Shown here: positions 26,128 through 35,782 of the stretch, in pieces
Position numbering within the stretch: the first letter of the stretch is position 1
How the letters are laid out: each line of letters begins with the position of its first letter
From: JAFMJV01 sp963814315
Lineage (GTDB): Bacteria; Chloroflexota; Limnocylindria; Limnocylindrales; CSP1-4
Length of the DNA stretch: 64,000 bases
NCBI GenBank assembly: GCA_963814315.1
Contig: CAWFCG010000001.1
Coordinates: 372,001 to 436,000, forward strand
Direction of reading: 5' to 3'
Program-made: the position numbers and the translations under genes
Notes under the pieces: generated by a model
What the model was told of the DNA's origin: nothing
The model's database searches: none
The model's input: the letters and a program-made list of their open reading frames with translations, nothing else

Positions 26128-27393
26128 CTAGCGCAGGCGAGTGGCGAAGATGTTTCGAGGAGTGCCGTCGAACTGGCCAGACTGGACCGCGATGGTAACG
26201 TTCTTGCCGTTGGCCGCCACGTTCGGTGCCATGCGCAGCAGCGATTCCCGCTTCGCAACGGTCTTGGGGCGGTTCCACGAGCGAGCGTCGTCCGGGCTGA
26301 AGCGCGAGACGACCATGGTGCTGATCAGGCGCCGGTTCTTGATGCGTTCGTCGATGAACGTCAGGAGCGCCTTCTTGTTCGGCAGCAAGGTGACGTCGGC
26401 CGCACTCAGGCTGTGCCCCTTGGCAGGCTTGAGCAATCGGTCGCGCCAGGCTTTCCCATTCCTGCCAGAACGCGCCACGATGACCCCGCCATTGGGTGAT
26501 TGCACCGTGGCCACCACGGTCTTGCCACGCGAGTCCAGCTCCGGCCAGCCGTAGTTGAGGCGGTTGGTGATGCTGCCACGGGAGCCCCAGGTCTCGCCCC
26601 GGTCGAGCGAGCTTCGGATCTTGATCCCCTGCGCCAGGCACTGCCGGGTGGGGGCATGCGACCAGGCAACGTGGACGGCACGCTCGTTGATGGCCAACCC
26701 GACCAGCCCATCGGTCAGGCGCTTCTGGCAGTCGATCGAGAGGCTCGTTCGGCCCAGTGTTCGTGCCGCCTTGTACGTGCGTCCGTCATCGCGACTGGTC
26801 CGGATCTTGATCTTGCCGTTGGCGCGATTGGTCCAGGCGACCGCGACCACGTCGTCGCCCACTGCGACGGCCGGCACTCCGACGCCGTGGCTCTTGGGGG
26901 TCGAGAAGATCTCTCGCTTGCCAGCGAACGAACTGCCACCGTCGCGGCTGACCCGCACGAACAGGGCATTGCCGGCCGGTCCGTTCACGCGCCACGCGAC
27001 GACGACCAGGTTGTCCTTGGCAGCGATAGCCAGGTTGGGCACCACGGTGCGGCGCTGCAGGGATGCCGTGAACAGCGTGCGCTCTTTCGTCCACGAGGCA
27101 CCACCGTTGGTCGAACGCTGGAAGACGACGCGGTCGTCGGTCGCGCTGGGGCCGATACGTGGGTGGACCAGGTGCAGCTTGCCGCGATCGGCCGCGAGCT
27201 GATGCAACGAATCGAGGCGCGAGCCACCCGTGACGCTGACGCGACTCAATGTGGTCCAGTCGGCGCCGAGCACGAGGGTCGGGAGCAGGAGCAAAGCGAG
27301 CACGGCAGCGACGAGCCCGGTGATTGGCGCACGACTGCCGACCCCGCGGTTGGAGGTCGTCACGGTCACATTGTCGCCGGTGCACCCACGCAC
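26128..27393 (-). CDS. Exported BNR/sialidase-like beta-propeller protein
   Basis: A signal anchor around ITGLVAAVLALLLLPTLVLG is followed by about 370 residues of repeated beta-propeller blades with Asp-box-like phrases such as STNGGASWTKE, SRDGGSSFAGK, SRDDGRTYK and SLDRGETWGS. This matches exo-alpha-sialidase/BNR proteins, but a full sialidase active site (the Arg triad) is not obvious, so it may bind rather than cleave glycans. It is likely exposed on the cell surface. The start may be internal, since about 25 residues precede the hydrophobic run. Confidence 0.75.
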   Translation of the reverse strand: MRGCTGDNVTVTTSNRGVGSRAPITGLVAAVLALLLLPTLVLGADWTTLSRVSVTGGSRLDSLHQLAADRGKLHLVHPRIGPSATDDRVVFQRSTNGGASWTKERTLFTASLQRRTVVPNLAIAAKDNLVVVAWRVNGPAGNALFVRVSRDGGSSFAGKREIFSTPKSHGVGVPAVAVGDDVVAVAWTNRANGKIKIRTSRDDGRTYKAARTLGRTSLSIDCQKRLTDGLVGLAINERAVHVAWSHAPTRQCLAQGIKIRSSLDRGETWGSRGSITNRLNYGWPELDSRGKTVVATVQSPNGGVIVARSGRNGKAWRDRLLKPAKGHSLSAADVTLLPNKKALLTFIDERIKNRRLISTMVVSRFSPDDARSWNRPKTVAKRESLLRMAPNVAANGKNVTIAVQSGQFDGTPRNIFATRLR

Positions 27394-27777
27394 CGAGAAT
27401 AGCCACCGGGTACGTGCGTACGCATATGACTTTCGGCCGTGGCGGGGCCTGCGGTGGCCGTGCCGGCATCCGTACTTCTGCGAATGTCGCCCTTGGTGGC
27501 CTTAGCCAAGTTCAGTCGCCTGCTTGGCTCCGATCGATGCATACACATGCAGGGACGTGCACGGAGCAAACGCGAGCATGGATGACCAGTGCATGCCGAT
27601 GCAGACCGACCTCGCCTCGACGGTTGCGCATGTCGCTAACGCCACCTGGCGCGGCATCTGATCAGTTGTGCCTGGGCACGCACCGCTCAAACAGGCTCGG
27701 CGGTGCTGTTGCCAAGCTGAGCGGTGCTGTTGCCAGCGCCGGGCGCCATCGCCACCGTCTGGCGCCAACGCCAACGC
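27394..27777. other. Gene-free region with a short direct repeat
   Basis: These 384 bases between guaB3 and the BNR-repeat gene contain no frame I believe. Near 27700-27741 a 15-base core (GCGGTGCTGTTGCCA) recurs at a 21-base period. The region should contain the promoter for the BNR and P1 peptidase operon on the minus strand, but I found no confident elements. Confidence 0.4.
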
Positions 27778-28986
27778 CTAGCGGCGAATCTGCCAGGACT
27801 TTCCCTCGACCGCGACGGACGGGGCGTAGACCATCTCCACTTGCTGCATGGCACGGATGTCGGACGCGCCCAACGCCGCCATCGACTGACGCAGCGCACC
27901 CATCAGGTTCTCGGTGCCATCGGTGACGCGCGACGGCCCGAAGAGGATGCGCTCCATCGGCCCGACCGTGCCGACGTTGATTCGGGTGCCGCGCGGCAGC
28001 GTCGGTGAAGGCGCGGCCATTCCCCAGTTGGTGCCATGGCCCGGTGCCTCGTCGGCCCGCGCCAGAGGCGAGCCAAGCATCAACGCATCGGCACCGGCTG
28101 CGATGGCCTTGGCCATCTCACCACCGCGGCGCATGCCGCCATCGCCGATGACCGGCACGTAGCGGCCGGTCCGGACCAGATGCTCGTCACGCGCCGCCGC
28201 CACGTCGGCGATGGCCGACACCTGTGGCACGCCGATGCCCAGCACCTCGCGCGTGGTGCATGCTGCACCGGGTCCGACGCCCACGAAGATGGCGGCGATG
28301 CCCTGCTCCATCAGCGCCGCAGCTGCCTCGTACGAGGTGGTGTTGCCGACGGCCACGGGGATGCCCATGAGCCGCGTGAACTCAGCCAGCTCCAGCGGCT
28401 CGTACCCGCTGGCAAGGTGCTGCGGCGAGGAGACTTGTGACTGCACCAGGAAGACGTCGGCACCCAACTCGGCGCAGATCGGCCCCCAGTGGCGCGCGGC
28501 GGCCGGAGTGGCCGAGATGACCGCCGGCGAACCGGCCGCATGCAGCTCACGGATGCGGCAAGCCACGAGGTCCGGCGAGATGGGCGGCGCATACGCAGCC
28601 GAGAGGACCTCCTGCACTTCATCCGCTGGCGCCAGGGCGATGCGTTCCAAGACGACCGTCGGCTCTACATAGCGCGCCTGCACGCCCTCAAGGTTCAACA
28701 CGGCAAGGCCGCCCAGCCCGGCCAGGACGCCGGCCGAGCGCACGTCCACCACGGCGTCCATGGAGGCGGCCAACACCGGGATGCCCAACGTCAGGCCAGC
28801 GAACTGGACGGAGGTATCCACGTCATCCGGCTCGACCGTGCGTAGACCTGGCGCCAGCGAGACGTCGTCGAAGCCGTAGGCGTGGCGGAGGTTCGCGACC
28901 TTGGAGGCTCGGCGGCCCGGAACGGGGGCGATGACGTGGGCGGTTTCGCTGACCTGGTCCTGTGTGCTGCCGACCCTGATGGTCAC
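27778..28986 (-). CDS. guaB3: IMP dehydrogenase-like protein, GuaB3 family
   Basis: This IMP-dehydrogenase-fold TIM barrel lacks CBS domains and is about 402 residues long, the GuaB3 length. The barrel start reads FDDVSLAPGLRTVEPDDVD. The catalytic loop has GVGPGAACTTREVLG with the Cys-Thr-Thr expected in IMPDH, followed by GDGGMRRGGEMAKAIAAGADALMLGS for IMP phosphate binding. Some GuaB3 members are reported to act as true IMP dehydrogenases. The start is GTG 28986, 10 bases after a strong AGGAGGAG. With guaA about 3 kb downstream it completes a GMP-synthesis neighbourhood. Confidence 0.9.
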   Translation of the reverse strand: MTIRVGSTQDQVSETAHVIAPVPGRRASKVANLRHAYGFDDVSLAPGLRTVEPDDVDTSVQFAGLTLGIPVLAASMDAVVDVRSAGVLAGLGGLAVLNLEGVQARYVEPTVVLERIALAPADEVQEVLSAAYAPPISPDLVACRIRELHAAGSPAVISATPAAARHWGPICAELGADVFLVQSQVSSPQHLASGYEPLELAEFTRLMGIPVAVGNTTSYEAAAALMEQGIAAIFVGVGPGAACTTREVLGIGVPQVSAIADVAAARDEHLVRTGRYVPVIGDGGMRRGGEMAKAIAAGADALMLGSPLARADEAPGHGTNWGMAAPSPTLPRGTRINVGTVGPMERILFGPSRVTDGTENLMGALRQSMAALGASDIRAMQQVEMVYAPSVAVEGKSWQIRR

Positions 28987-28989
28987 GAT

Positions 28990-29010
28990 CGATGGACTCC
29001 TCCTGCATGG
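28990..29010 (-). promoter_or_regulatory. Strong Shine-Dalgarno deciding the guaB3 start
   Basis: AGGAGGAG on the minus strand sits about 10 bases before GTG 28986. No comparable site lies before the earlier in-frame codons up to 29049, so it fixes the start. Confidence 0.7.
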
Positions 29011-29037
29011 TACGAGCGGTGGCGGCAGTATACCGAG

Positions 29038-30072
29038 GTGACGACCCACCAGAATGGGCCCGACCAGGTGACGCTGGCCGATGTCCAGGCCGCGGCCGAT
29101 ACCTTGACCGGCGTGGCCCTGCGCACTCCCCTGCTGGCCTTCGGGCCCATCGACGATGACATCGGCGCGCCACGCGTCTGGCTCAAGCCGGAGAACCTGC
29201 AGCCCATCGGCGCCTTCAAGATCCGCGGCGCCTACAACGCCCTCGCCTCGCTTTCGCCCGAAGAGCGGTCACGCGGTGTGGTCACCCACTCCAGCGGCAA
29301 CCACGCCCAGGGGATCGCCCGAGCCGCCCGGATGCTGGGCATGCGCGCGATCATCGTCATGCCCAGCGATGCCCCCGCCATCAAGGTCGCGGGCGTCCGC
29401 GCTGATGGTGCCGAGATCGACTTCGTGGGGGCTGACAACGAAGAGCGCATCCGTCGTGCCGATGAGTTGGCGCAGGAACGCGACCTGGTGCTCATCCCCT
29501 CCTTTGACGACGCCCGGATCGTGGCCGGACAGGGCACCATCGGCCTCGAGATCGTGGAGCAACTCGCCGAGCTCGGTCGTGCTAACGAGCCGCTGACCGT
29601 GCTGGTGCCCATCGGTGGCGGCGGGCTCTCAGCGGGTGTCTGTGTCGCCGTCAAGGGCCTGCGCCCGGACGCCACCGTCATCGGTGTGGAGCCCGAGCTG
29701 GCCGCCGACGCTGCCGAATCCATCCGTGAGGACCACATCGTCCGCTGGGCGCCAAAGCTCGCCGGCCGCACCATCGCCGACGGCGTCCGCACCAGTGCGC
29801 TCGGCCGCATCCCCTTCGCCCACCTGCGACGGCTCATCGATGACGTCGTGACCGTCAGCGAGGAAGACATCAAGCGCGCCATGGCGGAGGCCGCCACTCG
29901 GGCGCGGATCGTGGCCGAGCCGTCGGGTGCCGTGTCCATCGCGGCCTGGCTGCGCTACGGCGACGAGCTGCCCAATGCCGACGTCGCTGACACCGTCATG
30001 GTCGTCAGCGGCGGCAACGTGGATCCGGAGGTGTATCGGGCGCTGCTGGCCGAGGCCGCCGCGCTCGACTGA
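29038..30072 (+). CDS. Threonine/serine dehydratase (PLP fold type II)
   Basis: This 344-residue enzyme deaminates L-threonine or L-serine to the keto acid. The PLP lysine is in GAFKIRGAYNAL, SSGNHAQG is the substrate/PLP loop, and PIGGGGLSAGV binds the PLP phosphate. There is no C-terminal ACT regulatory domain, so it is the short catabolic type rather than biosynthetic IlvA. The GTG at 29038 starts just before conserved sequence; the frame is open to 28882, but that part overlaps guaB3 on the other strand. The two genes are divergent, 51 bases apart. Confidence 0.87.
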   Translation: MTTHQNGPDQVTLADVQAAADTLTGVALRTPLLAFGPIDDDIGAPRVWLKPENLQPIGAFKIRGAYNALASLSPEERSRGVVTHSSGNHAQGIARAARMLGMRAIIVMPSDAPAIKVAGVRADGAEIDFVGADNEERIRRADELAQERDLVLIPSFDDARIVAGQGTIGLEIVEQLAELGRANEPLTVLVPIGGGGLSAGVCVAVKGLRPDATVIGVEPELAADAAESIREDHIVRWAPKLAGRTIADGVRTSALGRIPFAHLRRLIDDVVTVSEEDIKRAMAEAATRARIVAEPSGAVSIAAWLRYGDELPNADVADTVMVVSGGNVDPEVYRALLAEAAALD

Positions 30073-30177
30073 CCCTGCCCCGCCGATATCCGAAAGCGGT
30101 GCGTGGACGCGCCACCGCGGCGGTGCCAGACTTCAACGCTCGGGGCTGATGTGGACGCTGCGACTATCATCGCCAGC

Positions 30178-31170
30178 ATGTCCGAGCGACCCGTGCCCTT
30201 TAGCCTCCTTGACGCCGCTCGAGTGGTGGCACGTGGTGGCACGTTCGAAAGCAAGCTGGCCGCCCTGTCAGCCCAAGCCCAGACCGTCACCGATGCTGAC
30301 GCCGTGGGCATCCTGCTTCGCGACCCGGACGCGGAGGTGTTGCTCTCACTCGACGGTGAGCTGGCGCTCCCCATCAGCGCCGCTGGGGCACACATCACTG
30401 AGGCCGTATCCGACCGCCAAACGGTGCTGACCGCCGGGGTGCCCAAGGCGCTCGCTGCGATCCTGCCCGGCGCGCGCTCATGTCTCTTGACGCCGCTGCT
30501 GATCGAGGACGAGGACGGCACCTTCGTCGAGGGCCTGCTGGCGGTGGGATGGGCCGCGCCCGAGACGCCCCTCGAGGACGCGCCCGACGCCATCCTGGCC
30601 ATCGCCGACCTGGCCGCGGTCACCGTGCGCCAGGCGCGGTTGCGCAACTCAGCTTGGGAGTCGTCCGATCACGCCGACCGCCTAATGCATACCGACCGGC
30701 TCACCGGCCTCGCCAATCGCGTCACCTTCGAGCGCATGCTGGAGTTGGAGATCGCCCGCGCCACTCGTCAGGGCTCGCCACTCGCGGTGGCCGTGCTCGA
30801 TGTGGACGGCCTGACGGATATCGGGGAGCGCAAGGGTGCGCGTGTGGCCGACGAGGTGCTGCGCCACGTAGCCAGCGCCATCGCTGACCGCGTCCGCTTG
30901 CTGGACACCGTGGCTCGCTTCGGTGAGGACGAGTTCGTGGTCATCGCACCCGGCGATGCCGGCGGTCTGGTGGCGCTGCGACTGCGCGACGCCATCGCCG
31001 ACCTACCACCCATCGGTGATACGGAGATCACCGTGAGTGCTGCCGTCGTGCACCATCCTGCCGACGGCGCCACCGGCGCCGAGCTGGTGGCGGCATCGGA
31101 GGCCGCTCTCGCCGAGGCCAAGGCCAAAGGCCCAGGGACGATCTTTGGTGTGCGTGAGGCACGAGCGTAG
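30178..31170 (+). CDS. GAF-like sensor plus GGDEF domain with altered signature
   Basis: This 330-residue protein has a GAF-like sensory half (about 1-150) and a C-terminal GGDEF domain. The signature reads RFGEDEFVV: the second Gly of GGDEF is Glu, which is expected to damage GTP binding or catalysis. The inhibitory I-site RxxD is intact as RLLD five residues before the signature, and substrate-side segments such as DRLTGLANRVTFERML are kept. It may be a c-di-GMP receptor rather than a cyclase. The start is ATG 30178. Confidence 0.82.
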   Translation: MSERPVPFSLLDAARVVARGGTFESKLAALSAQAQTVTDADAVGILLRDPDAEVLLSLDGELALPISAAGAHITEAVSDRQTVLTAGVPKALAAILPGARSCLLTPLLIEDEDGTFVEGLLAVGWAAPETPLEDAPDAILAIADLAAVTVRQARLRNSAWESSDHADRLMHTDRLTGLANRVTFERMLELEIARATRQGSPLAVAVLDVDGLTDIGERKGARVADEVLRHVASAIADRVRLLDTVARFGEDEFVVIAPGDAGGLVALRLRDAIADLPPIGDTEITVSAAVVHHPADGATGAELVAASEAALAEAKAKGPGTIFGVREARA

Positions 31171-31187
31171 CGGTCGTCCGCCAAGAG

Positions 31188-31886
31188 CTACCCGATGCTG
31201 GTCCGCTCCAGGAGCTGGTCCACGGCGCGACTGACTTCCGCCGCCACGGCCTCGACGTCGGCGCCACCGTCAAGCACGACCCAGTGTTCGGGGTCGGCCG
31301 CCGCCATCTCAAGGTAGCCGTGGCGAACTCGCTGGTGGAAGGCCAGATCGTGGCGGGATCCGTCTTCGAAACGCGTGAGCTCGGCGGCATGGCCGAGGTC
31401 TCGTCGGGCCAGGCCCACCTCCACCGGGACGTCCAGCACCAGCACCAGGTCTGGCTGCAGGCCACGTGTGGACAGCTCGGCGATGACGCCGAGCATGGTG
31501 CGGTCCACGCCGCTGCCGTAGCCCTGGTAGGCCATGCTGGAGGTGGCGTAGCGGTCGAGCACCACCGCCTCACTGCGCGCCAGGGCCGGCAGGATGACGT
31601 CCGCCACCAGCTGGGAGCGCGCGGCATTGAACAGCAGCGCGTCGGCCACGGGGCCACGTGGCACATCGGCCGGATCAAGCAGGATGTGGCGGATCTGTTC
31701 GCCCAGCGGCGTACCGCCCGGCTCGCGCGTCTCGGTCACGGTCCGGCCCCGCGCACGCAAGTGCTCGGCCAACAAGCGTGCCTGTACTGACTTACCGGCC
31801 CCATCGGGACCTTCGAGCACGATGAACAGGCCCGGCAGGGCGTTCACGTCGGCCCTGGTCGTTTTGGCCACGCGCAGATCGGCCAC
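31188..31886 (-). CDS. tmk: Thymidylate kinase
   Basis: This 232-residue kinase phosphorylates dTMP to dTDP. The P-loop is LEGPDGAGKSVQARLL, followed by the DRX-type motif VLDRYATSSMAYQGYG and the substrate-binding TREPGGTPLGE. About 17 residues precede the first strand. It is the last gene of the pdxS-pdxT-GNAT-R3H operon, 22 bases after the R3H ATPase. Confidence 0.93.
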   Translation of the reverse strand: MADLRVAKTTRADVNALPGLFIVLEGPDGAGKSVQARLLAEHLRARGRTVTETREPGGTPLGEQIRHILLDPADVPRGPVADALLFNAARSQLVADVILPALARSEAVVLDRYATSSMAYQGYGSGVDRTMLGVIAELSTRGLQPDLVLVLDVPVEVGLARRDLGHAAELTRFEDGSRHDLAFHQRVRHGYLEMAAADPEHWVVLDGGADVEAVAAEVSRAVDQLLERTSIG

Positions 31887-31908
31887 GGTCGTGTCGCCCC
31901 GGGACCGT

Positions 31909-34018
31909 CTATCGCCACGCCCGCACCTTCTCCGGATAGAGCCGCACCCGCCGGAACGGCTCGCGACCGCGCGAGCGCGAGACGACGTTGGCAGCCTCAG
32001 CGGCGCGGTGCTGGAGCTTGCGCAGGTAGGCGTTCTGGGGGGACAGCTCGACCGGCCTCGATTCGGTACGCACCAGTCCGATGGCTTCCTCCAGCTCTCG
32101 CATGGCCACGTCCTGCGGATCGCTGTCGAGCACGTACAGGCTGGTCAGGATCGTCTGCATCTGCGCGATCGTGTTCGATTTGAGAACGTAGATGGGGATG
32201 CCGCGTGCCTCGGCCTCACGGATCAACGGAGACTTCTGCTTGTAGCTGCTACGCAAGGTGATGACCACATCGGCTTCGTCCGGCTCACGCACCACCACCA
32301 CCGGCAGCTGCAGATCCCTGACCGCTTGCTCCAGGCGCTTGCGGCTGATGCCGTGGCCGAGGACGTTCATGGGCTGCAGCTGGACGACACCGCCGTTGCG
32401 GTCGGAGAGCCGGATGAGCGATGCCTCCTCCTCACGCGTCGCTGGCGGGGCTTCGACATCGACGCCGGAGGGGGCAGGATCCAAGGCACCTCCGGTGAGG
32501 TCGCCGGCATCGATCTCATCGGCCCTCAACTCGGTCAGGGCACGGTTGGCCGAAGCCCGCCACTCAGCCTGGCGTTCCAGCTCGCGAGCATCGCGAGCCC
32601 GCTGGTCTGGCTCCGCCGAACCACGTTCCATGGGGCCGCGATCGGCGATGGCGCCGGCGCGGAAGGCGGGCGTCGGAGCGGCGCCCGTGCGGCCGCGAGT
32701 CGTATCGCCCGGCCAGCCCGCCGTGTCACGCTGGCCACGACCTCGGCCACGGCCACGAGGTGCACCACCGGAACGCCCGGAGAGGTCGACGTCGGTGGCG
32801 CCGCGACCAGGAAAGCCTGGACCACCAGCGAAACCACCCAAGCCACTACCGACGAGGCCGCCGAAGCGCTCACCCGGCATGCGATCGCGCGGCCCCGGAC
32901 GTGGTCGGGCCTGTGATCGGTGCACGCCGCCCTCATCACGCCAGCGCATCTCCGGCGCCAGCGCATCTCCGCGCAGCATGGCGTCGATGGTCTCCGCCAC
33001 ATCGGCGTGCACCGCCACGCGGTCACGGTCCTGGATCTCCACCACCACATCGAAGGTGGGTGGCGCCTTGCGCTCCAGCACCGACTTCTGGGTGCGGCGC
33101 CGGCGCGCCTCGTCGTCGCCCAGCGTGACCGTCTGGATGCCACCGATGAGGTCGGACAGGGTCGGGTTCAGCATCAGGTTGTCAAGGTTGTTGCCATGCG
33201 CGGTGCCGATGAGCTGCACGCCGCGTTCGGCGATGGTTCGGGCGGCGAGCGCCTCCAGCTCGGTGCCGATCTCATCGATGACGATGACCTCCGGCATATG
33301 GTTCTCGACCGCCTCGATCATGACGGCGTGCTGCAGATCGGGCGTCTTGACCTGCATGCGCCGCGCGCGACCGATGCCGGGGTGTGGGATATCGCCGTCG
33401 CCGGCGATCTCATTGCTGGTATCGACGATGACGACGCGCTTGTCGAGGTCATCCGCAAGCACGCGTGCAGCTTCGCGCAGCATGGTCGTCTTACCGATCC
33501 CGGGACGACCCATGATGAGGATCGACTGGCCCGATTCGACCAGATCGTCGACGATCTCGATGGTGCCGAAGACGGCCCTGCCCACACGACAGGTCAGGCC
33601 CACGATCTTGCCGTTGCGATTGCGGATGGCGCTGATGCGGTGCAGCGTGCGCTCGATGCCGGCGCGGTTGTCCTCACCGAAGGAGCCCACATGCTCGACC
33701 ACGTACTGGATGTCCTCAGGCCCGATCTCGCGCCCCAGCAGGACCTCCTCGCCGCCACTGCCGAAGCGCGCTTCCGGCTTGCGACCCAGGTCCATGACCA
33801 CTTCGATGACCGAGCTCACCTGCTCGAGCGAACGCATGCGGGCGCCGATTCTCCGGGGGCAGCGCATCGAGCAACGCTTCAAGGTCGTCGGTGGCCTCCC
33901 GATGGACAGGTCTGACGCGTTCGAGCCGGCCCGCGGATGGGATGCTTGCGGTCATGACTTCCGCTCGGGGTTTGGGTTCCTCCACGGACATGGCTTCCTC
34001 CGATGGCGGCGTGGACAT
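31909..34018 (-). CDS. R3H-domain AAA ATPase (Ycf45/SpoIIIAA-like), one-base frameshift near the N-terminus
   Basis: The main frame has a P-loop MGRPGIGKTTMLREAAR, Walker B EVIVIDEIG, a low-complexity Gly/Arg/Pro-rich linker and a C-terminal R3H region (about the last 60 residues). The family is thought to bind nucleic acids. ATG 34018 overlaps the upstream GNAT stop (TGATG), and that frame reads TDDLEALLDALPPE before it drifts; the other frame resumes with IGARMRSLEQVSSVIEVV. One extra A near 33850 explains the break and gives LPPEIGARM when removed. A TTG start at 33882 would be the fallback. Confidence 0.82.
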
Positions 34019-35109
34019 CAGACGGCCGGCACCAGCGCCGGTTCGGCGACCCGCACCAGGGCCTCCTTGACCAGCAGCGAGACGGTGGCGATGGCCTCCA
34101 TGCCATGGTCCTCGAGTCGGCGGTCGATGGGCAATTCATAGGTCCGAACGCAGGCCATGACGCCGTGCTGGTGGGCAGGATTGGCCGAGCGACGATTAGC
34201 CCCGCTGCGCCTGCCGATGACCCCCAGCCCGTAACGGATGAGGGTATCGGCATCGTGCTCGGGCAGAGCTATGAGGCGCAGGTAGTGCGGTTGTTGCTCC
34301 TTGGCCACACCCAGCTGAAGCATGGCGGCAAGGCCACTGCCATCGGCCGACTCCTGGACGTAGGCCTCCATGTCAGCGAAGCGAAGCAATGGCGTGAGTG
34401 AGGTGCGTGGCACCGACGAACGACCCGGCAGGTGCTCCCAGTCGGGCAATCGGTAGTCCTCCAGGCGCGCGACCGGGGCCGGCGTGACGCGTGCGTAGAG
34501 TGCCGCCAGGCCGACCGAATCGAGGGGCGTCGCGGGTCGGATGCGCTGATCGCTCGTGTCGAGGCTGCGCAGGCTCGGGAAACGTCGGCGCGGTTCACGA
34601 AACAGGATGGTCTCCTCGCCGTAGCGCGCGAAACCGGCCTGCATGAAGAGCTCGACGTTGCCGTCGATGTCAGCACAGGCGACATGGAAGCGGGAGGCTC
34701 CGCGGCGCGAACCGTCACGCAGGAGATGCTGGACCAGGCGGTAGCGGATGTCTCCTGCCGCACCCTGATCCACCGCGTCGAGCTCCACGATGGTCCACTC
34801 GTCACGATTGGTGTCGCGTTCGACGCGCGCCAGGCCTGCCAGACGGCCATCCTCCTCGTAGACGTACAGCTGATCGTTGGGCCGGAACGCCCCCAGGGGC
34901 ATGCGGAAGAGGCTGAAGACCGAGACGTGACTGGCGGTCACCGGCAGGCCCAAGGAGCGCATCAAGCGCCCGGGTTGCTCAGGACGAACGGGGCCGTCGT
35001 CGCGGTCGATGTCGACACTGGGGTGGGCCAGGCGTGACAGCTCACCGACCGCCGCCAGGTCGGTCAGGCGGGCGGCCCTGACGCCGCCCGAGCGAGGTGG
35101 CACCGGCAT
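34018..35109 (-). CDS. GNAT-family acetyltransferase-like protein
   Basis: This 363-residue protein has the layout of a GNAT domain followed by a second related or degenerate domain. The N-terminal half contains VRAARLTDLAAVGELSRLAH and YVYEEDGRLAGLARVE, and a family-like phrase RFHVACADIDGNVELFMQAGF that resembles the acetyl-CoA-binding and substrate segment. The C-terminal half (from about RIRPATPLDSVGLAALYARV) repeats the pattern. The substrate is unknown. It lies between pdxT and the R3H ATPase and overlaps the latter's start. Confidence 0.7.
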   Translation of the reverse strand: MPVPPRSGGVRAARLTDLAAVGELSRLAHPSVDIDRDDGPVRPEQPGRLMRSLGLPVTASHVSVFSLFRMPLGAFRPNDQLYVYEEDGRLAGLARVERDTNRDEWTIVELDAVDQGAAGDIRYRLVQHLLRDGSRRGASRFHVACADIDGNVELFMQAGFARYGEETILFREPRRRFPSLRSLDTSDQRIRPATPLDSVGLAALYARVTPAPVARLEDYRLPDWEHLPGRSSVPRTSLTPLLRFADMEAYVQESADGSGLAAMLQLGVAKEQQPHYLRLIALPEHDADTLIRYGLGVIGRRSGANRRSANPAHQHGVMACVRTYELPIDRRLEDHGMEAIATVSLLVKEALVRVAEPALVPAV

Positions 35110-35140
35110 CAGCAGCCCCCCATCGTGCGACGTGGGCAGG

Positions 35141-35749
35141 TCATCTGAGCGCCTCTTGCAGCCCCCTGCTCACGGGGTATGCCGCAGCCATGGCGACCAG
35201 CAGTCGATGGAAGCGCGACTCGCTAGCCAACTCGGGGTGAAAGGCGGTGGCGAGGATGTTGCCTTGGCGCACGGCGACCACGCTACCGTCTTCGAGCCGC
35301 GCCAGCACGTCGACATCGTCGCCCACCCGCTCGACGACCGGGGCTCGGATGAAGATGGCATGGACCGGCGCGTCACCCAGGACGGGTACCGCCAAGTCGG
35401 CCTCGAACGAGTCGAGCTGCCGTCCGAAGGCGTTGCGCTTCACCGAGACGTCGAGCAGCGGGAAAACGGGTCGGTCGCCATCGACGATCTCGCGCGCCAG
35501 GAGGATCATGCCCGCACAAGTGCCCAGCACCGGCAGCCCGCCTGTGATCAGGTCAAGGGTCGGCGCCCACAGGCCCCAACGGTCGATCAGCTTGCGCATG
35601 GTGGTGGACTCGCCGCCGGGCAGGATCAAGCCCGACAGGTCCTGGAGGTGCTCCGGCAGGCGCACCGGAACAGCCTCTACGCCGAGGCCGCAAAGCAGCG
35701 CCTCATGCTCGGCGAAGGCTCCCTGGACCCTGAGGACACCGATCCTCAC
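35141..35749 (-). CDS. pdxT: Pyridoxal 5'-phosphate synthase glutaminase subunit PdxT
   Basis: This 202-residue class I glutaminase hydrolyses glutamine and delivers ammonia to PdxS. The first strand reads RIGVLRVQGAFAEHEALL, LPGGESTTMRKLID forms the oxyanion side, the nucleophile is in GTCAGMILLA, and the His/Glu pair is in TAFHPELASE. The start is GTG 35749. It follows pdxS by 33 bases. Confidence 0.95.
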   Translation of the reverse strand: MRIGVLRVQGAFAEHEALLCGLGVEAVPVRLPEHLQDLSGLILPGGESTTMRKLIDRWGLWAPTLDLITGGLPVLGTCAGMILLAREIVDGDRPVFPLLDVSVKRNAFGRQLDSFEADLAVPVLGDAPVHAIFIRAPVVERVGDDVDVLARLEDGSVVAVRQGNILATAFHPELASESRFHRLLVAMAAAYPVSRGLQEALR

Positions 35750-35782
35750 GATAGGCCTCCGTGCATCCCCGGTGTCATCGGC

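Noticed and set aside
32258..34141. Long plus-strand frame opposite the R3H ATPase
   Set aside because: Arg/Ser/Pro-rich, no motifs, fully covered by the ATPase on the other strand.
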